This document shows, in pieces, positions 1-7,864 of a stretch of 47,599 bases of DNA. The translations under genes and the position numbers were made by a program. The DNA is from DAOUBF01 sp034432795 (GTDB taxonomy: Bacteria; Chloroflexota; Anaerolineae; DSLN01), in assembly GCA_034432795.1 (NCBI GenBank), contig DAOUBF010000043.1, positions 1 through 47,599 on the forward strand, in the 5' to 3' direction. A model generated the notes under the pieces. That model was not told the DNA's origin. It was given only the letters and a program-made list of their open reading frames with translations, and did not search any database. The first letter of the stretch is position 1. Every line of letters begins with the position of its first letter.

Positions 1-8
1 GGTGGTTA

Positions 9-40
9 GAAGCAGCGAACGCCCGCGAGGGCATTAAGAC
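9..40. repeat. Dispersed 32-nt repeat with GNRA-loop hairpin, copy 1
   Basis: An exact 32-nt match to 27574-27605. Its centre reads GCCC-GCGA-GGGC, a four-pair stem with a GCGA tetraloop. No reading frame fits it. It lies just downstream of the last gene of the copper operon, so it may be a mobile intergenic repeat or part of a longer conserved element cut by the window edge. Confidence 0.7.
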
Positions 41-51
41 GACCGCTGACT

Positions 52-210
52 TTATGGATGATGGACGACCTGCGTATAAATGCTAAAGGCCACAATGCCA
101 AGCAAGACAGCGATCAACAGCCACGTCCACAGCCGATCACGCCATTCTGCCCGCCCTTTCTTTGCAGCGTGGCCGCGATGCACAGGCTGCGTTTTGCCAG
201 GCTTAGCCAT
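52..210 (-). CDS. 52-aa single-pass membrane peptide at the end of the copper operon
   Basis: This short frame begins MAKPGKTQPVHRGH, is rich in Lys and Arg for about 30 residues, then has one hydrophobic segment (WTWLLIAVLLGIVAFSIY) and ends in VVHHP. The ATG overlaps the lgt stop by 8 bases (ATGGCTAA), which suggests translational coupling. A GGGAG element lies 8 bases upstream. The layout predicts an N-in, C-out peptide with two histidines near the outer face. I do not recognise the family. Its place as the last member of an otherwise copper-related operon is the only hint to function. Confidence 0.6.
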   Translation of the reverse strand: MAKPGKTQPVHRGHAAKKGRAEWRDRLWTWLLIAVLLGIVAFSIYTQVVHHP

Positions 211-1003
211 AAGCTCTGCTCCCTGATGCGACGCGCATACGCCGCCGGGCCACCACCACCAGCGGGATGGCGGCAGCCAGCATCACAAGTGCGATGAGTT
301 GCGACTGTGTCAGACCAAACGCAGTGACCTGGTATGCACTGGTGAAGCCCAGCAAGAAGCGCTCAACACTGTACAAGATCAGGTAGATAAGAAACAGCAG
401 GCCATCCGGCCAATTGCGCCTCCGCAGCCGCCAGAGGACGGCGAAGATAGTCAGGTTGCCGATCATCTCGTACACCGGCATGGGCGCGTAATAGACACCC
501 AACTGCGGCACCATGGCACCGGGGTTGGTATAGGCAAAACCAAATGGCCCGGTTGTCGGTTTGCCCATCGCATCGCCGGTGATGACACAGGCGACGCGCC
601 CGATGCCTTGCCCCAGGACGAGACCGGGCGCGCCAATGTCGGCCAGGAAGCCCAGCCGCAGGCCGCGGCGCCAGGCGAACACGGCCAGCGCAGCCAAGCC
701 GCCCAGAACCGCCCCCCAGATCGCCAGGCCGCCTTCCCAGAAGTATATGGCCCGAATCGGATTCGCAGCGTATTCATGCGGCCAGTGGTCAATCACGTGG
801 AGGAGGCGTGCGCCGGCCAGCCCGGCGATAAGCACCCAGACCACGCCCTCGTTGAAGGCGTCCTCGCCCAGCCCTTTACGCCTGGCTTCTCGCCAGGCGA
901 CCCCCAGGCCCACGCCGATGGCGAGCGCGACGATCACACCATACCAGCGGACCACGAAGTGACCCATGCTGAAGATGACAGGATCAATGCGGATAATAAC
1001 CAT
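203..1003 (-). CDS. lgt: Prolipoprotein diacylglyceryl transferase
   Basis: Lgt moves diacylglyceryl from phosphatidylglycerol to the lipobox cysteine of prolipoproteins in the cytoplasmic membrane. The 266-aa product is almost all membrane helix and has the family landmarks: GGLAIWGAVLGG, GQGIGRV followed by GDAMG, and RFLLGF followed by GLTQSQ near the C-terminus. The Asn of the canonical GRxGN signature is replaced by Cys, a variant I have seen in divergent Lgt groups. The ATG at 1003 was chosen because GGAGGGGG lies 8 bases upstream; upstream extension is low-quality sequence. It is odd to find lgt in a copper operon, though two cupredoxins in this window (22509, 45022) are lipoproteins that would need it. 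Confidence 0.9.
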   Translation of the reverse strand: MVIIRIDPVIFSMGHFVVRWYGVIVALAIGVGLGVAWREARRKGLGEDAFNEGVVWVLIAGLAGARLLHVIDHWPHEYAANPIRAIYFWEGGLAIWGAVLGGLAALAVFAWRRGLRLGFLADIGAPGLVLGQGIGRVACVITGDAMGKPTTGPFGFAYTNPGAMVPQLGVYYAPMPVYEMIGNLTIFAVLWRLRRRNWPDGLLFLIYLILYSVERFLLGFTSAYQVTAFGLTQSQLIALVMLAAAIPLVVVARRRMRVASGSRAYG

Positions 1004-1145
1004 TCTATTCACCCCCTCCAAACCGGCATGGAGGGGCGGTACGCGACGCGAATTCTGGCTGGATCGGTGTTCATTGCCCGCGAGCGTTCCATGAAGGCGA
1101 ATCCGTGTCGTGCCCGCCCCTCGGCGAGAGCGCAACGTCAGCGCC

Positions 1146-1319
1146 TTAGTGATGGTGGCCTGTATGCGTTTGCGCCATGCCTGCGTACTTCTCCGGCTCT
1201 TTATCAAACGATCGCTTGCAGCCGGGTGAGCAGAAGTAATAGGTCTGCCCCTTGTACTCCGACTTCCCTGCCGCCGTCTTGGGGTCAATCTCCATCCCGC
1301 AGACCGGATCTTTCACCAT
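1146..1319 (-). CDS. YHS-domain small metal-binding protein
   Basis: A 57-aa protein. It starts MVKDPVCGMEIDPKTAAGK, followed by a Tyr-Tyr-Phe-Cys stretch and CKRSF, and ends in GHHH. This is a complete YHS domain: the DPVCGM motif, a second Cys in YFC and a third in PGC. YHS domains occur in copper ATPases and in stand-alone peptides of copper and mercury loci and are thought to bind metal. A strong AAAGGAGGTG ribosome site precedes the ATG by 7 bases. The gene lies 16 bp after the stop of a small membrane protein and about 140 bp before lgt, inside the copper operon. The C-terminal HxGHHH may add metal ligands. Confidence 0.9.
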   Translation of the reverse strand: MVKDPVCGMEIDPKTAAGKSEYKGQTYYFCSPGCKRSFDKEPEKYAGMAQTHTGHHH

Positions 1320-1335
1320 GGTGCTTCACCTCCTT

Positions 1336-1539
1336 TCATCGGAAGAATACAGCATACACAAGCACGCCCAGAATAGCCAGCAATATCAGCAGGATGCCCT
1401 GCCCGATGGGGTTGCTCATCATCCCGGCCATGCCATGCACCGTGCCCATCGTCATGGCCCCTCCCGCCAGGATCAGGTCAAGGATGACCAGGACGACGAC
1501 GACCCCGATGACGAGCAGGAAAAGCGCGCCCATGTCCAT
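1336..1539 (-). CDS. Small two-helix membrane protein
   Basis: The 67-aa product has two long hydrophobic segments (residues about 4-28 and 44-66) joined by a Met-rich, His-containing loop (GGAMTMGTVHGMAGMMSNP). Methionine clusters of this sort are typical of copper(I) transport and chaperone proteins, so the loop could bind Cu(I); that is inference. It sits 16 bp after the CcdA-like gene and 16 bp before the YHS gene, so it is surely cotranscribed with them. Two ATGs (1539 and 1533) are possible. I do not recognise a named family. Confidence 0.65.
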   Translation of the reverse strand: MDMGALFLLVIGVVVVLVILDLILAGGAMTMGTVHGMAGMMSNPIGQGILLILLAILGVLVYAVFFR

Positions 1540-1555
1540 GTCCCTATAGGGCCCC

Positions 1556-2374
1556 TTAAACCGTCGCCAGTATCAGCAGCCCCATCACCACGACGCCCCC
1601 GCCAAGTGTCAGGCGCACCCATTCCTTATGGTGCAGGTTCCAGTGTGCCAGACGGTTCAGCGTGGGGCGCGCCGAGGCCGCGATCAGAATCGCCACCAGT
1701 GGCAAGATGAAGACGACATTGTACAAGACGAGATAAGCGTAGCCCAAGAGCGCCGTCGGCTGTAGCGCCAGCAGGCTCAGCACGCCCAGATAGACCGCGC
1801 CGCTGCAAGGCACGGTGCACAGGCCGATCAGGAAGCCGCCCGCCACCAAAGCCGGGAACGTCGCCTTTCTTCCCATCTGGCGTGCGATTGAGCCGACTCG
1901 GCCCGGCGCCTGCAAGCGCCAGCCCACATCCGGCAGGAAATAGTCCTTCAGCATCCACAGGCCAAGTAGGACCGCGCCGAGCGCCCCCACCCGCGCTGGG
2001 ACATGCTGCCGTGTGAACAAGTCTAGCGACTTGAGCAGCCCCACGCCCAACGCCAGGTAGGTCAGGAAGACGGCGGCGATATAGATACTGCCCATGCTCA
2101 GCAGCCGGGCGCGGGTTGCCTTCATGTTCTGCTCACCGACTTGTAACGTCGCGGTCATCGCCGTGATAAACAGAAGCAAGACGGTGAAAGCGCAGGGGTT
2201 GATGCCATCCATGACCCCGGCGACGATGACGGTGGGCAAGGTGATCTGGGGCAGGTATATCCGCATGGCCTCTTCCGGCGCATTAGGGTGCCAGAACCCG
2301 GCCAGGGCCATCGCGCCCAGGGCGACAACTGCGAGAAGTGAGACTATGGCAATGTTCCGGAGGCGGAAGCTCAA
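1556..2374 (-). CDS. CcdA/DsbD-family transmembrane thiol-disulfide transporter
   Basis: The 272-aa protein has a signal-anchor-like N-terminus and about six further membrane segments. GINPCAF (Cys61) sits at the start of one helix and GLCTVPC (Cys186, Cys190) at another, matching the paired membrane cysteines with which CcdA and DsbD carry reducing power from thioredoxin across the membrane. The second motif has two Cys where CcdA usually has one. In this operon it could keep cysteines of the exported cupredoxins reduced, or serve cytochrome c maturation in the neighbouring Ccm operon. It follows the 2435-2917 cupredoxin gene after a palindromic repeat. Confidence 0.8.
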   Translation of the reverse strand: MSFRLRNIAIVSLLAVVALGAMALAGFWHPNAPEEAMRIYLPQITLPTVIVAGVMDGINPCAFTVLLLFITAMTATLQVGEQNMKATRARLLSMGSIYIAAVFLTYLALGVGLLKSLDLFTRQHVPARVGALGAVLLGLWMLKDYFLPDVGWRLQAPGRVGSIARQMGRKATFPALVAGGFLIGLCTVPCSGAVYLGVLSLLALQPTALLGYAYLVLYNVVFILPLVAILIAASARPTLNRLAHWNLHHKEWVRLTLGGGVVVMGLLILATV

Positions 2375-2409
2375 TTTCCTGAATCCCCTTCGTGAAATAG
2401 TCTGTCTAA

Positions 2410-2438
2410 GTAGGGACGGGTTGCGAACCTGTCCCTAC
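2410..2438. repeat. GTAGGG...CCCTAC palindromic repeat supplying a stop codon
   Basis: A 29-bp inverted repeat with arms GTAGGGAC and GTCCCTAC and an inner GGTT/AACC pairing around a GCG loop. It covers the TAG stop of the cupredoxin gene at 2435. A related GTAGGGG/CCCCTAC palindrome covers the stop of another cupredoxin at 44998-45025. It looks like a dispersed REP-type element and may also act as a transcript-end hairpin. Confidence 0.75.
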
Positions 2439-2917
2439 GCCTCCACGATCAGCTTGCCGTTCATCGTCGGATTGGCCCGCCCGCCGCAGCAGATGTCACA
2501 GTAGAAGGTGTATACACCGGGCTTGTCCGGGGTAAACGTCGCCCAGTTGCTCCCCTCCGGCGGTGCAATGATGTTGACGTTCAGTTCATCCACCGCCCAC
2601 TGGTGCTTGCCGCCGCCGTCAGTGTGATGCGGGTTGTCCAGGCTGGTGAGGCGCACCGTGACCGGCTCACCCGCTTTAACGCGGACCTCCTTCAGGCTGA
2701 ATCCGCTCATGTCGGCACGGATGTCAATCAGGTTAGCGGCGGGGGGCGGCGACGTTACGCCCTTCGGCGAGAAAGCCGAAATGAGCAAATAGCCCGCCGT
2801 GCCCAGGACGAGCAAGGCAATCACGCCAAAAGCAATCTGTCGTGTTCTCTTCTGCTGCGCCCGACGCGCAGCGCGCTGTTTGCGAATGTGGGTGCTGGTC
2901 GCTTTGGTGCTCATCAT
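2435..2917 (-). CDS. Membrane-anchored cupredoxin with CuA-like cysteine motif
   Basis: A 160-aa protein with a basic N-terminus, one membrane anchor (about 28-48), and a periplasmic cupredoxin domain (about 62-160). Candidate ligands are His97/His98, His105 and the C-terminal loop Cys140-Asp-Ile-Cys143-Cys144-Gly with Met152. The loop resembles the CxxxCxxxHxxM of CuA centres in cytochrome oxidase subunit II and N2O reductase, but the loop His is missing (Ala at that place) and there is an extra Cys. It may bind copper differently from CuA or act as a Cu(I) carrier. The ATG at 2917 follows GAGGAG by 6 bases. The TAG stop lies in a palindromic repeat. Confidence 0.8.
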   Translation of the reverse strand: MMSTKATSTHIRKQRAARRAQQKRTRQIAFGVIALLVLGTAGYLLISAFSPKGVTSPPPAANLIDIRADMSGFSLKEVRVKAGEPVTVRLTSLDNPHHTDGGGKHQWAVDELNVNIIAPPEGSNWATFTPDKPGVYTFYCDICCGGRANPTMNGKLIVEA

Positions 2918-2927
2918 GATTCGCTCC

Positions 2928-3461
2928 TCAGGATGAAGTCGCCACCTCCCGGCTGCGCACCAGCACAAAGCCGAGCACGGCGCTCAGTGCGATCAGGAGG
3001 ACAACGCCTGCAACCTGGCCTATGGGCTTCCCGCGGTCAAGCACGTGGGGTTCACCTGTGGCCTGCTGGACAGTTGCCGGGCCGGCGCTGGCCTCAGCAG
3101 AGGGTGCAGTCACGGTGAGATCGGCCACCGCTGCCTCGCCCTCCTCTGTGGCGGCCCGCACGGTGTATGAACCCGGCGCGACGTCGGCTGGGATGACGAA
3201 CTTTGCCACAAAGCCGCCCTCCTCGCCCTCGCCGGTGGCAGTGGCTTCGCCCAGCGGGATGGAGCCTGTGGGGCCTTCCAGCGTGAGGACGAACACCTCG
3301 CCCGGTTCCATCTCGCTCCCGGTGACGGTGATCGTGCCCCCAGCCGAAACGACGCCCGGTTCTACCGCGATGACCGGTTCACCGTGCGCCAGCGCGATGC
3401 TGACCGGGGCGAGCACGAGTGCAGCGACGATGATGAGACTGCGCAGGATGTAAACTCTCAT
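2928..3461 (-). CDS. Exported beta-sandwich protein with predicted mature N-terminal histidine
   Basis: A 177-aa protein with a clear signal peptide (about 1-25, ending ALA), an Ig-like beta-sandwich (GTITVTG, GEVFVLTLEG, PGSYTVRA) and a C-terminal membrane helix (about 149-170). Cleavage after ALA would leave His26-Gly-Glu-Pro as the new N-terminus. CopC/PcoC copper carriers also start with His at the mature end, so a histidine-type Cu(II) site is plausible; there are no cysteines. A strong AGGAGG precedes the ATG at 3461. The gene is 10 bp after the cytochrome b gene and belongs to the same operon. Homology to CopC is not certain; only topology and the His end support it. Confidence 0.7.
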   Translation of the reverse strand: MRVYILRSLIIVAALVLAPVSIALAHGEPVIAVEPGVVSAGGTITVTGSEMEPGEVFVLTLEGPTGSIPLGEATATGEGEEGGFVAKFVIPADVAPGSYTVRAATEEGEAAVADLTVTAPSAEASAGPATVQQATGEPHVLDRGKPIGQVAGVVLLIALSAVLGFVLVRSREVATSS

Positions 3462-3471
3462 GTGAAGCCTC

Positions 3472-4614
3472 CTATCTGAGATGCGCGGCAACGGGTCGCA
3501 GGGCAGCGACCACGCCGCTGATCACGATGATAACGAGGATCAACGCGGCGACGGCCAGCAGCCCTTTCCGCCGCGTCGGACTTATGTATGGACTGCGGTC
3601 CACAATCGGCACGAGCGCGAGCAAGGCGGCGAGGAGAAGCGGCACGACCACCAAAGCCTTTGCGCCCCATGCCTCTTCCGCCGGGAACAGCCACAGGAAC
3701 ATCCACCAGGGCTTGGTCACTTCCGCGCCCGCCACGCCGGGCTGGCCCAGCGGCGCGGGGAACAGCAGGCTGAGGGTAAGCGCCAGGCTCAGCACAAACA
3801 GGCCATAGCCAACCATACGCCGCAGGTGGATGTCAAAGCGTGAACTGCCCTCGCCCGCGGTGGCGCGTGTGGTTGCCTCAGGCGTGACTTTTGGAGAAAT
3901 ACCGTGCTGTTTAATGAGATAGATATGAGCGGCGATAAATAAGGCGAAGAGCAACGGCAGGATGGTCGCATGACCGTTGAACAGCCGGGTGAGCAGGGGA
4001 ACGGTGCGGCTGAACTCGGCTGAGAACCAGCCGCCGATGGCGCCGATCACCTCTGCCGCCTCTTTGTTATGCTGCAGCGCCTCCAACCCTTCCTGGTCAA
4101 ACTTGAGCACCGAGCCGGTGAAGACCAGGCCGAATGTCACCGCCAGCAGGCCGAGGCCAACGTACCAGTTGATCTCGCGTGGGCGCTTGTACGCGCCGGT
4201 GAACAGCACGCGCAGCATATGCAAGAGGACGGTCACGGTGACAATCTGCGCCGTCCAGAAGTGGACGGAGCGCACCAGGTCACCCAGCGGCGCAGCGGTG
4301 ATGATGTAGACGACGCTCTGATGGGCATCGGCGGGGTGCGGGTGATAGAACTGCGCCAGGTAGATACCGGTGACGAACAGGATCAGAAAGCCGACCAGGG
4401 TGATACCTCCCAGCAGGTAGGGGAGCGAGTTGGCGTGCTCCGGGACGGCGTAGGTAAGGCCCTGCAGCCCCAAGCGTTCATACAGCCAATCCCCCAGGCG
4501 ATGGCTGACCGCCCGCCTGGCGGGCAGGGATACCTCGTCCTGTTTGGGGGGCACCGGCACACTCGGCCCCATAGCTACGCTCCTTTCCGCCTCTTCTTGC
4601 ATGCGTGTCTTCAT
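3472..4614 (-). CDS. Cytochrome b (b6-type) without Rieske partner
   Basis: A 380-aa integral membrane protein. Two heme-ligand pairs are visible: HFWTAQ...LLH (H-x13-H) and HATILP...AAH (H-x14-H), the spacing of b6-type cytochromes. The signature GAYKRPREINWYVG is the usual loop after helix B. N- and C-terminal cytochrome b parts are in one chain. The quinol-site PEWY motif is replaced by KPWWMF, so the conserved Glu is gone. No Rieske protein or cytochrome c1 is encoded nearby; its neighbours are cupredoxins and CopA. It probably exchanges electrons between quinone and a copper protein, but the direction is unknown. ATG at 4614 follows AAGGAGGGG and overlaps the upstream stop (ATGA). Confidence 0.85.
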   Translation of the reverse strand: MKTRMQEEAERSVAMGPSVPVPPKQDEVSLPARRAVSHRLGDWLYERLGLQGLTYAVPEHANSLPYLLGGITLVGFLILFVTGIYLAQFYHPHPADAHQSVVYIITAAPLGDLVRSVHFWTAQIVTVTVLLHMLRVLFTGAYKRPREINWYVGLGLLAVTFGLVFTGSVLKFDQEGLEALQHNKEAAEVIGAIGGWFSAEFSRTVPLLTRLFNGHATILPLLFALFIAAHIYLIKQHGISPKVTPEATTRATAGEGSSRFDIHLRRMVGYGLFVLSLALTLSLLFPAPLGQPGVAGAEVTKPWWMFLWLFPAEEAWGAKALVVVPLLLAALLALVPIVDRSPYISPTRRKGLLAVAALILVIIVISGVVAALRPVAAHLR

Positions 4615-4817
4615 TTGAACCCCTCCTTCTGCCCCTTATGACAGCGCTGGTCGGTGGCACAGATGCCCAGGCAACCCACTACGAGCGCAATGAACAGCCC
4701 GATCGCCACCATCCTGGCTACCTCAGGGCCGAATAGCGGCGACACGATCAGGCCGACTGCCACCAGGCTACACAGCCAGATGACCAGCGCTATCCCCATC
4801 GCCTCTGAAAGATCCAA
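4611..4817 (-). CDS. Small two-helix membrane protein preceding cytochrome b
   Basis: The 68-aa product has two hydrophobic helices (about 7-27 and 36-53) and ends with VGCLGICATDQRCHKGQKEG, a cysteine- and histidine-containing tail. Its stop overlaps the cytochrome b start by 4 bp, so the two are translationally coupled. This suggests a small subunit of a cytochrome b complex. The three Cys and one His in the tail could bind metal or heme, but there is no CxxCH. Not a family I can name. Confidence 0.65.
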   Translation of the reverse strand: MDLSEAMGIALVIWLCSLVAVGLIVSPLFGPEVARMVAIGLFIALVVGCLGICATDQRCHKGQKEGFK

Positions 4818-4859
4818 GTGATGGTTCGTCCTTTGTGGTTACGCTCTTTCCACCCACTC

Positions 4860-5237
4860 TTATTCCACGATGAGCTTACCGCGGAGCATCCCCATCTGGC
4901 AGGTGAACTCGTACTCACCTGGCTTATCGGGTACAAACTCTACGGGCACAACCTGGCCTTCCGGCAGCCTGGCGCTCTTGCCGAAGTCGGCGAAGACGAC
5001 CATCTCCGAGCAGGCCGCCGTCTCTTCGCGGCGGAAGTTGAGCCGGACGGGCCTGCCGTGCTGGACGATGAGGATATCAGGCGTATAGCCCCCTTTAACC
5101 AGCACCATCGCCTCCTGATAGCCGCTGGAGGTGACTGTTGCGCGTTGCCCACTCTTGCGCGGCCCCCAGAAGAACCAGGCGATGCCCGCGATCAGCGCCA
5201 ATCCCCCCAGGATCACCAGACTATCTGTCGTCGTCAT
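4860..5237 (-). CDS. Membrane-anchored cupredoxin partner of CopA
   Basis: A 125-aa protein with an N-terminal membrane anchor (about 7-24) and a cupredoxin fold. Conserved blocks are EETAACSEMVVFADFGKSA, PGEYEFTCQMGM and GKLIVE. Candidate ligands are Cys76, Met79, Cys113, Met115 and Met117, with no histidine at the usual type-1 places, which favours a soft Cu(I) site. Similar domains are found fused to or beside copper-exporting ATPases, suggesting it takes Cu(I) from CopA on the outer face. The ATG at 5237 overlaps the copA stop (ATGA), so translation is coupled. Confidence 0.85.
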   Translation of the reverse strand: MTTTDSLVILGGLALIAGIAWFFWGPRKSGQRATVTSSGYQEAMVLVKGGYTPDILIVQHGRPVRLNFRREETAACSEMVVFADFGKSARLPEGQVVPVEFVPDKPGEYEFTCQMGMLRGKLIVE

Positions 5238-7807
5238 TCCCTCACCCCTCCTGACGTTGTCGGCTTCCAACTGCGCAGGCGGTTGGCGTTCGTTACCACT
5301 GTCACCGAACTGGCGGCCATGGCCGCTGCAGCGATCAGCGGGCTGAGCAACACCCCAAAGATGGGGTAGAGCAGCCCCATGGCTACCGGGATGCCCAGTG
5401 TGTTGTAGATAAAGGCGCCGAACAGGTTCTGATACACGTTACGCATGGTTGCCCTGGAGATCTCAATCGCCGTCACCACGCCCTTCAGGCTGCCACCGAT
5501 GAGCGTGATGTCGGCGGCCTCAATAGCGACGTCGGTACCTGTGCCGATGGCGAAACCGATATCGGCCTGCGCCAGCGCAGGGGCGTCATTGATGCCGTCG
5601 CCGACCATCCCCACCTTCTTGCCCTCAAGCTGAAGTTTGTGCACCTCATGCGCCTTGTCCTGGGGCAACACCTCCGCCAGCACCCGGTCCACGCCCACCT
5701 GGCGACCGATCGCCTCGGCAGTGCGCCGGTTGTCACCGGTGATCATCACCACCTCCAGCCCCAGTCGCTTGAGAGCGGCGATGGCTGCCGCCGAATCCTC
5801 TTTAACGGTATCGGCAACGGCGATGATGCCGGCTGCTGTACCGTCAACGGCAACAACCATCGGCGTCTTGCCATCGTCGGCCAGGCGTCGCACCTCAGCC
5901 TCCAGGCGTCCCAGCAGGATGTCGCGGTTGGCCATCAGCCTGGCGTTGCCCAGGAGCACATGCCGACCTTCCACATCGGCTTCCACGCCGTGACCGGGGA
6001 TGGCGTTGAAGTTGGCCACGTCTGGCAGTTCCAGCCCTTGTGCCCGAGCGCCCGCCACGATTGCGCTCGCCAATGGATGTTCGGAGTTCCGCTCCACGGC
6101 TGCGGCCAGCCGCAGAATATCGTCCTCCTCCCAGCCGCGTTCGGCCACGACATCTGTCAACTCTGGCTTACCCTTCGTGATCGTCCCCGTCTTGTCCAGG
6201 ACAATCGTCTGCAGCCGTTGGGCGGTCTGAAGTGCATCGCCGGAACGGATGAGGATGCCCTGCTCAGCGCCCTTGCCGATACCTACGGTCAGACTTGTGG
6301 GCGTGGCCAGGCCCAGCGCGCATGGGCAGGCGATGATGAGCGTGGTCACGAACACGATCAACGCGTAGATGAAGGCCGGCGGCGGGCCGAGGACGAACCA
6401 GATGACGGCTGCGGCCACCGCCAGGATCATCACTGTGGGCACGAAGTAGTGCGAGACCCTGTCCACGACGCGTTGGATGGGCGCTTTTGAGCCTTGCGCG
6501 TCCTGGACCAGGCGGATGATCTGGGCCAACGCCGTATCCTTGCCCACTTTGGTGGCGCGGAAGCGGAAACTGCCCGTCTGGTTCATCGTCGCCCCGATCA
6601 CCTCGTCACCCGGATGCTTCTCCACCGGGATGGACTCACCAGTGACCATGCTCTCGTCCACCGACGATGTCCCCTCTAGTACAATGCCGTCCACCGGCAC
6701 CTTCTCACCGGGCCGCACGATCACGATGTCACCCACCAGGACTTCCTCAACAGGAATATCCACCTCCACACCATCGCGCACCACCCGCGCCGTCCTGGCT
6801 TGCAGGCCGATCAGCTTCTTGATCGCCTCGCTGGTACGCCCCTTAGCTTTTATTTCCAGCGCCAGGCCGAGCACGACCAACGCCGTCACCACGGCGGTCA
6901 CGTCGTAAAACACCTCGGCCAGTTCGCGGGAGGGGAACACCTCAGGGAACAACACCGCGACGGTGGAGTACAGCCAGGCGGCAGAGATGCCGATAGCGAT
7001 CAGCGTGTGCATATTGGCCTGGCGGTGCTTCAGGCCTTGCCACATACCACTGAAGAACTGGCTGCCACTCCACGCCAGGACGGGGAGGGTGAGCAGGCCG
7101 AGCAGCCCCCAAACGAGCCGCAGTGTCTGGCTACCGCGCGGTAGCAGATCGCCAATGATGGGGAAATACCAGGGGTACGAGAAGAGAATCACGGGCAGGG
7201 AGATAGCGGCGGCGAACCAGAATTTGTGCATCAGCGTGCGGTACTCACGCGCCCGGTCGTGCTCTTCACGGTCAAGCGCCAATTCAGACGGCGCCGGCGC
7301 CTGGCGCACCTGATACCCCGCGGCCTCAATCGCCCGGATCAGCCCCCCGCTGTCCACCAGGCCGGGTATGTACTGGACATGCGCCTGCTCAGTGGCAGGG
7401 TTGACGGTGGCCGAGAGCACGCCGGGGGTGCGTTGCAGCGCCTCTTCTATCGTAGTCACGCAGGAAGCGCAGTGCATCCCCTGAATACCGAGTTGCATGC
7501 TGGCCCCGCCTACAGCGTAGCCAGCAGCGTGAATGCGACCAATGATAGCAGCGATATTGACAACACCTGGCTCATACTCCACTCGCGCAAGCCTGGCCTT
7601 GGCGTTGACCAGGGCCTGGCGCACACCGGGGAGGGCTGTGAGTTGTTCGGCCAGATGGTCAGCCCCGTGGCGGCCATCCAGGTCGGTGAGGGGCAGTTCA
7701 ATCCACCGGACCTCTGCCGTGTCGGCTACGCCGGTCGTGGCTGAGGCCGCGACTTCATGCTCAAACCGCTCCATTGCTTTCGTCCCTGGCCTTTTGTCTC
7801 TGGTCAT
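5234..7807 (-). CDS. copA: Copper-translocating P1B-type ATPase
   Basis: An 857-aa heavy-metal P-type ATPase that would export Cu(I) using ATP. An N-terminal HMA-like domain (about 35-98) lacks the CxxC; a second HMA domain has GMHCASC (Cys113, Cys116). Then come the membrane helices with the CPC metal site (Cys494-Pro-Cys496), the actuator TGES, the phosphorylation motif DKTGT, the SEHPLA nucleotide motif of P1B pumps and GDGINDAPAL. The length is normal for a two-HMA CopA. The ATG follows AAGGAGGT. It is the first gene of the operon, about 50 nt from a promoter with a four-repeat regulator array. Silver as a substrate cannot be excluded. The dead first HMA suggests a regulatory or structural role. 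Confidence 0.95.
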   Translation of the reverse strand: MTRDKRPGTKAMERFEHEVAASATTGVADTAEVRWIELPLTDLDGRHGADHLAEQLTALPGVRQALVNAKARLARVEYEPGVVNIAAIIGRIHAAGYAVGGASMQLGIQGMHCASCVTTIEEALQRTPGVLSATVNPATEQAHVQYIPGLVDSGGLIRAIEAAGYQVRQAPAPSELALDREEHDRAREYRTLMHKFWFAAAISLPVILFSYPWYFPIIGDLLPRGSQTLRLVWGLLGLLTLPVLAWSGSQFFSGMWQGLKHRQANMHTLIAIGISAAWLYSTVAVLFPEVFPSRELAEVFYDVTAVVTALVVLGLALEIKAKGRTSEAIKKLIGLQARTARVVRDGVEVDIPVEEVLVGDIVIVRPGEKVPVDGIVLEGTSSVDESMVTGESIPVEKHPGDEVIGATMNQTGSFRFRATKVGKDTALAQIIRLVQDAQGSKAPIQRVVDRVSHYFVPTVMILAVAAAVIWFVLGPPPAFIYALIVFVTTLIIACPCALGLATPTSLTVGIGKGAEQGILIRSGDALQTAQRLQTIVLDKTGTITKGKPELTDVVAERGWEEDDILRLAAAVERNSEHPLASAIVAGARAQGLELPDVANFNAIPGHGVEADVEGRHVLLGNARLMANRDILLGRLEAEVRRLADDGKTPMVVAVDGTAAGIIAVADTVKEDSAAAIAALKRLGLEVVMITGDNRRTAEAIGRQVGVDRVLAEVLPQDKAHEVHKLQLEGKKVGMVGDGINDAPALAQADIGFAIGTGTDVAIEAADITLIGGSLKGVVTAIEISRATMRNVYQNLFGAFIYNTLGIPVAMGLLYPIFGVLLSPLIAAAAMAASSVTVVTNANRLRSWKPTTSGGVRE

Positions 7808-7864
7808 ACGAACCTCCTTGATGAGCGCGGGCGGGTTCAGGACCTGCCGGTCGCTTTGATTTGT

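Noticed and set aside
1004..1088. 27-codon minus-strand frame (MERSRAMN...) ending just before lgt
   Set aside because: It is too short, without a ribosome site or any motif; it could be a leader peptide but nothing supports it.
299..1549. Long plus-strand open frame opposite lgt and the YHS gene
   Set aside because: It is a shadow of minus-strand genes with clear motifs and ribosome sites; its translation is low-complexity and unlike any protein.
3472..4614. Ordinary cytochrome bc1 or b6f complex component
   Set aside because: No Rieske or cytochrome c partner in the operon, and PEWY is changed to KPWW.
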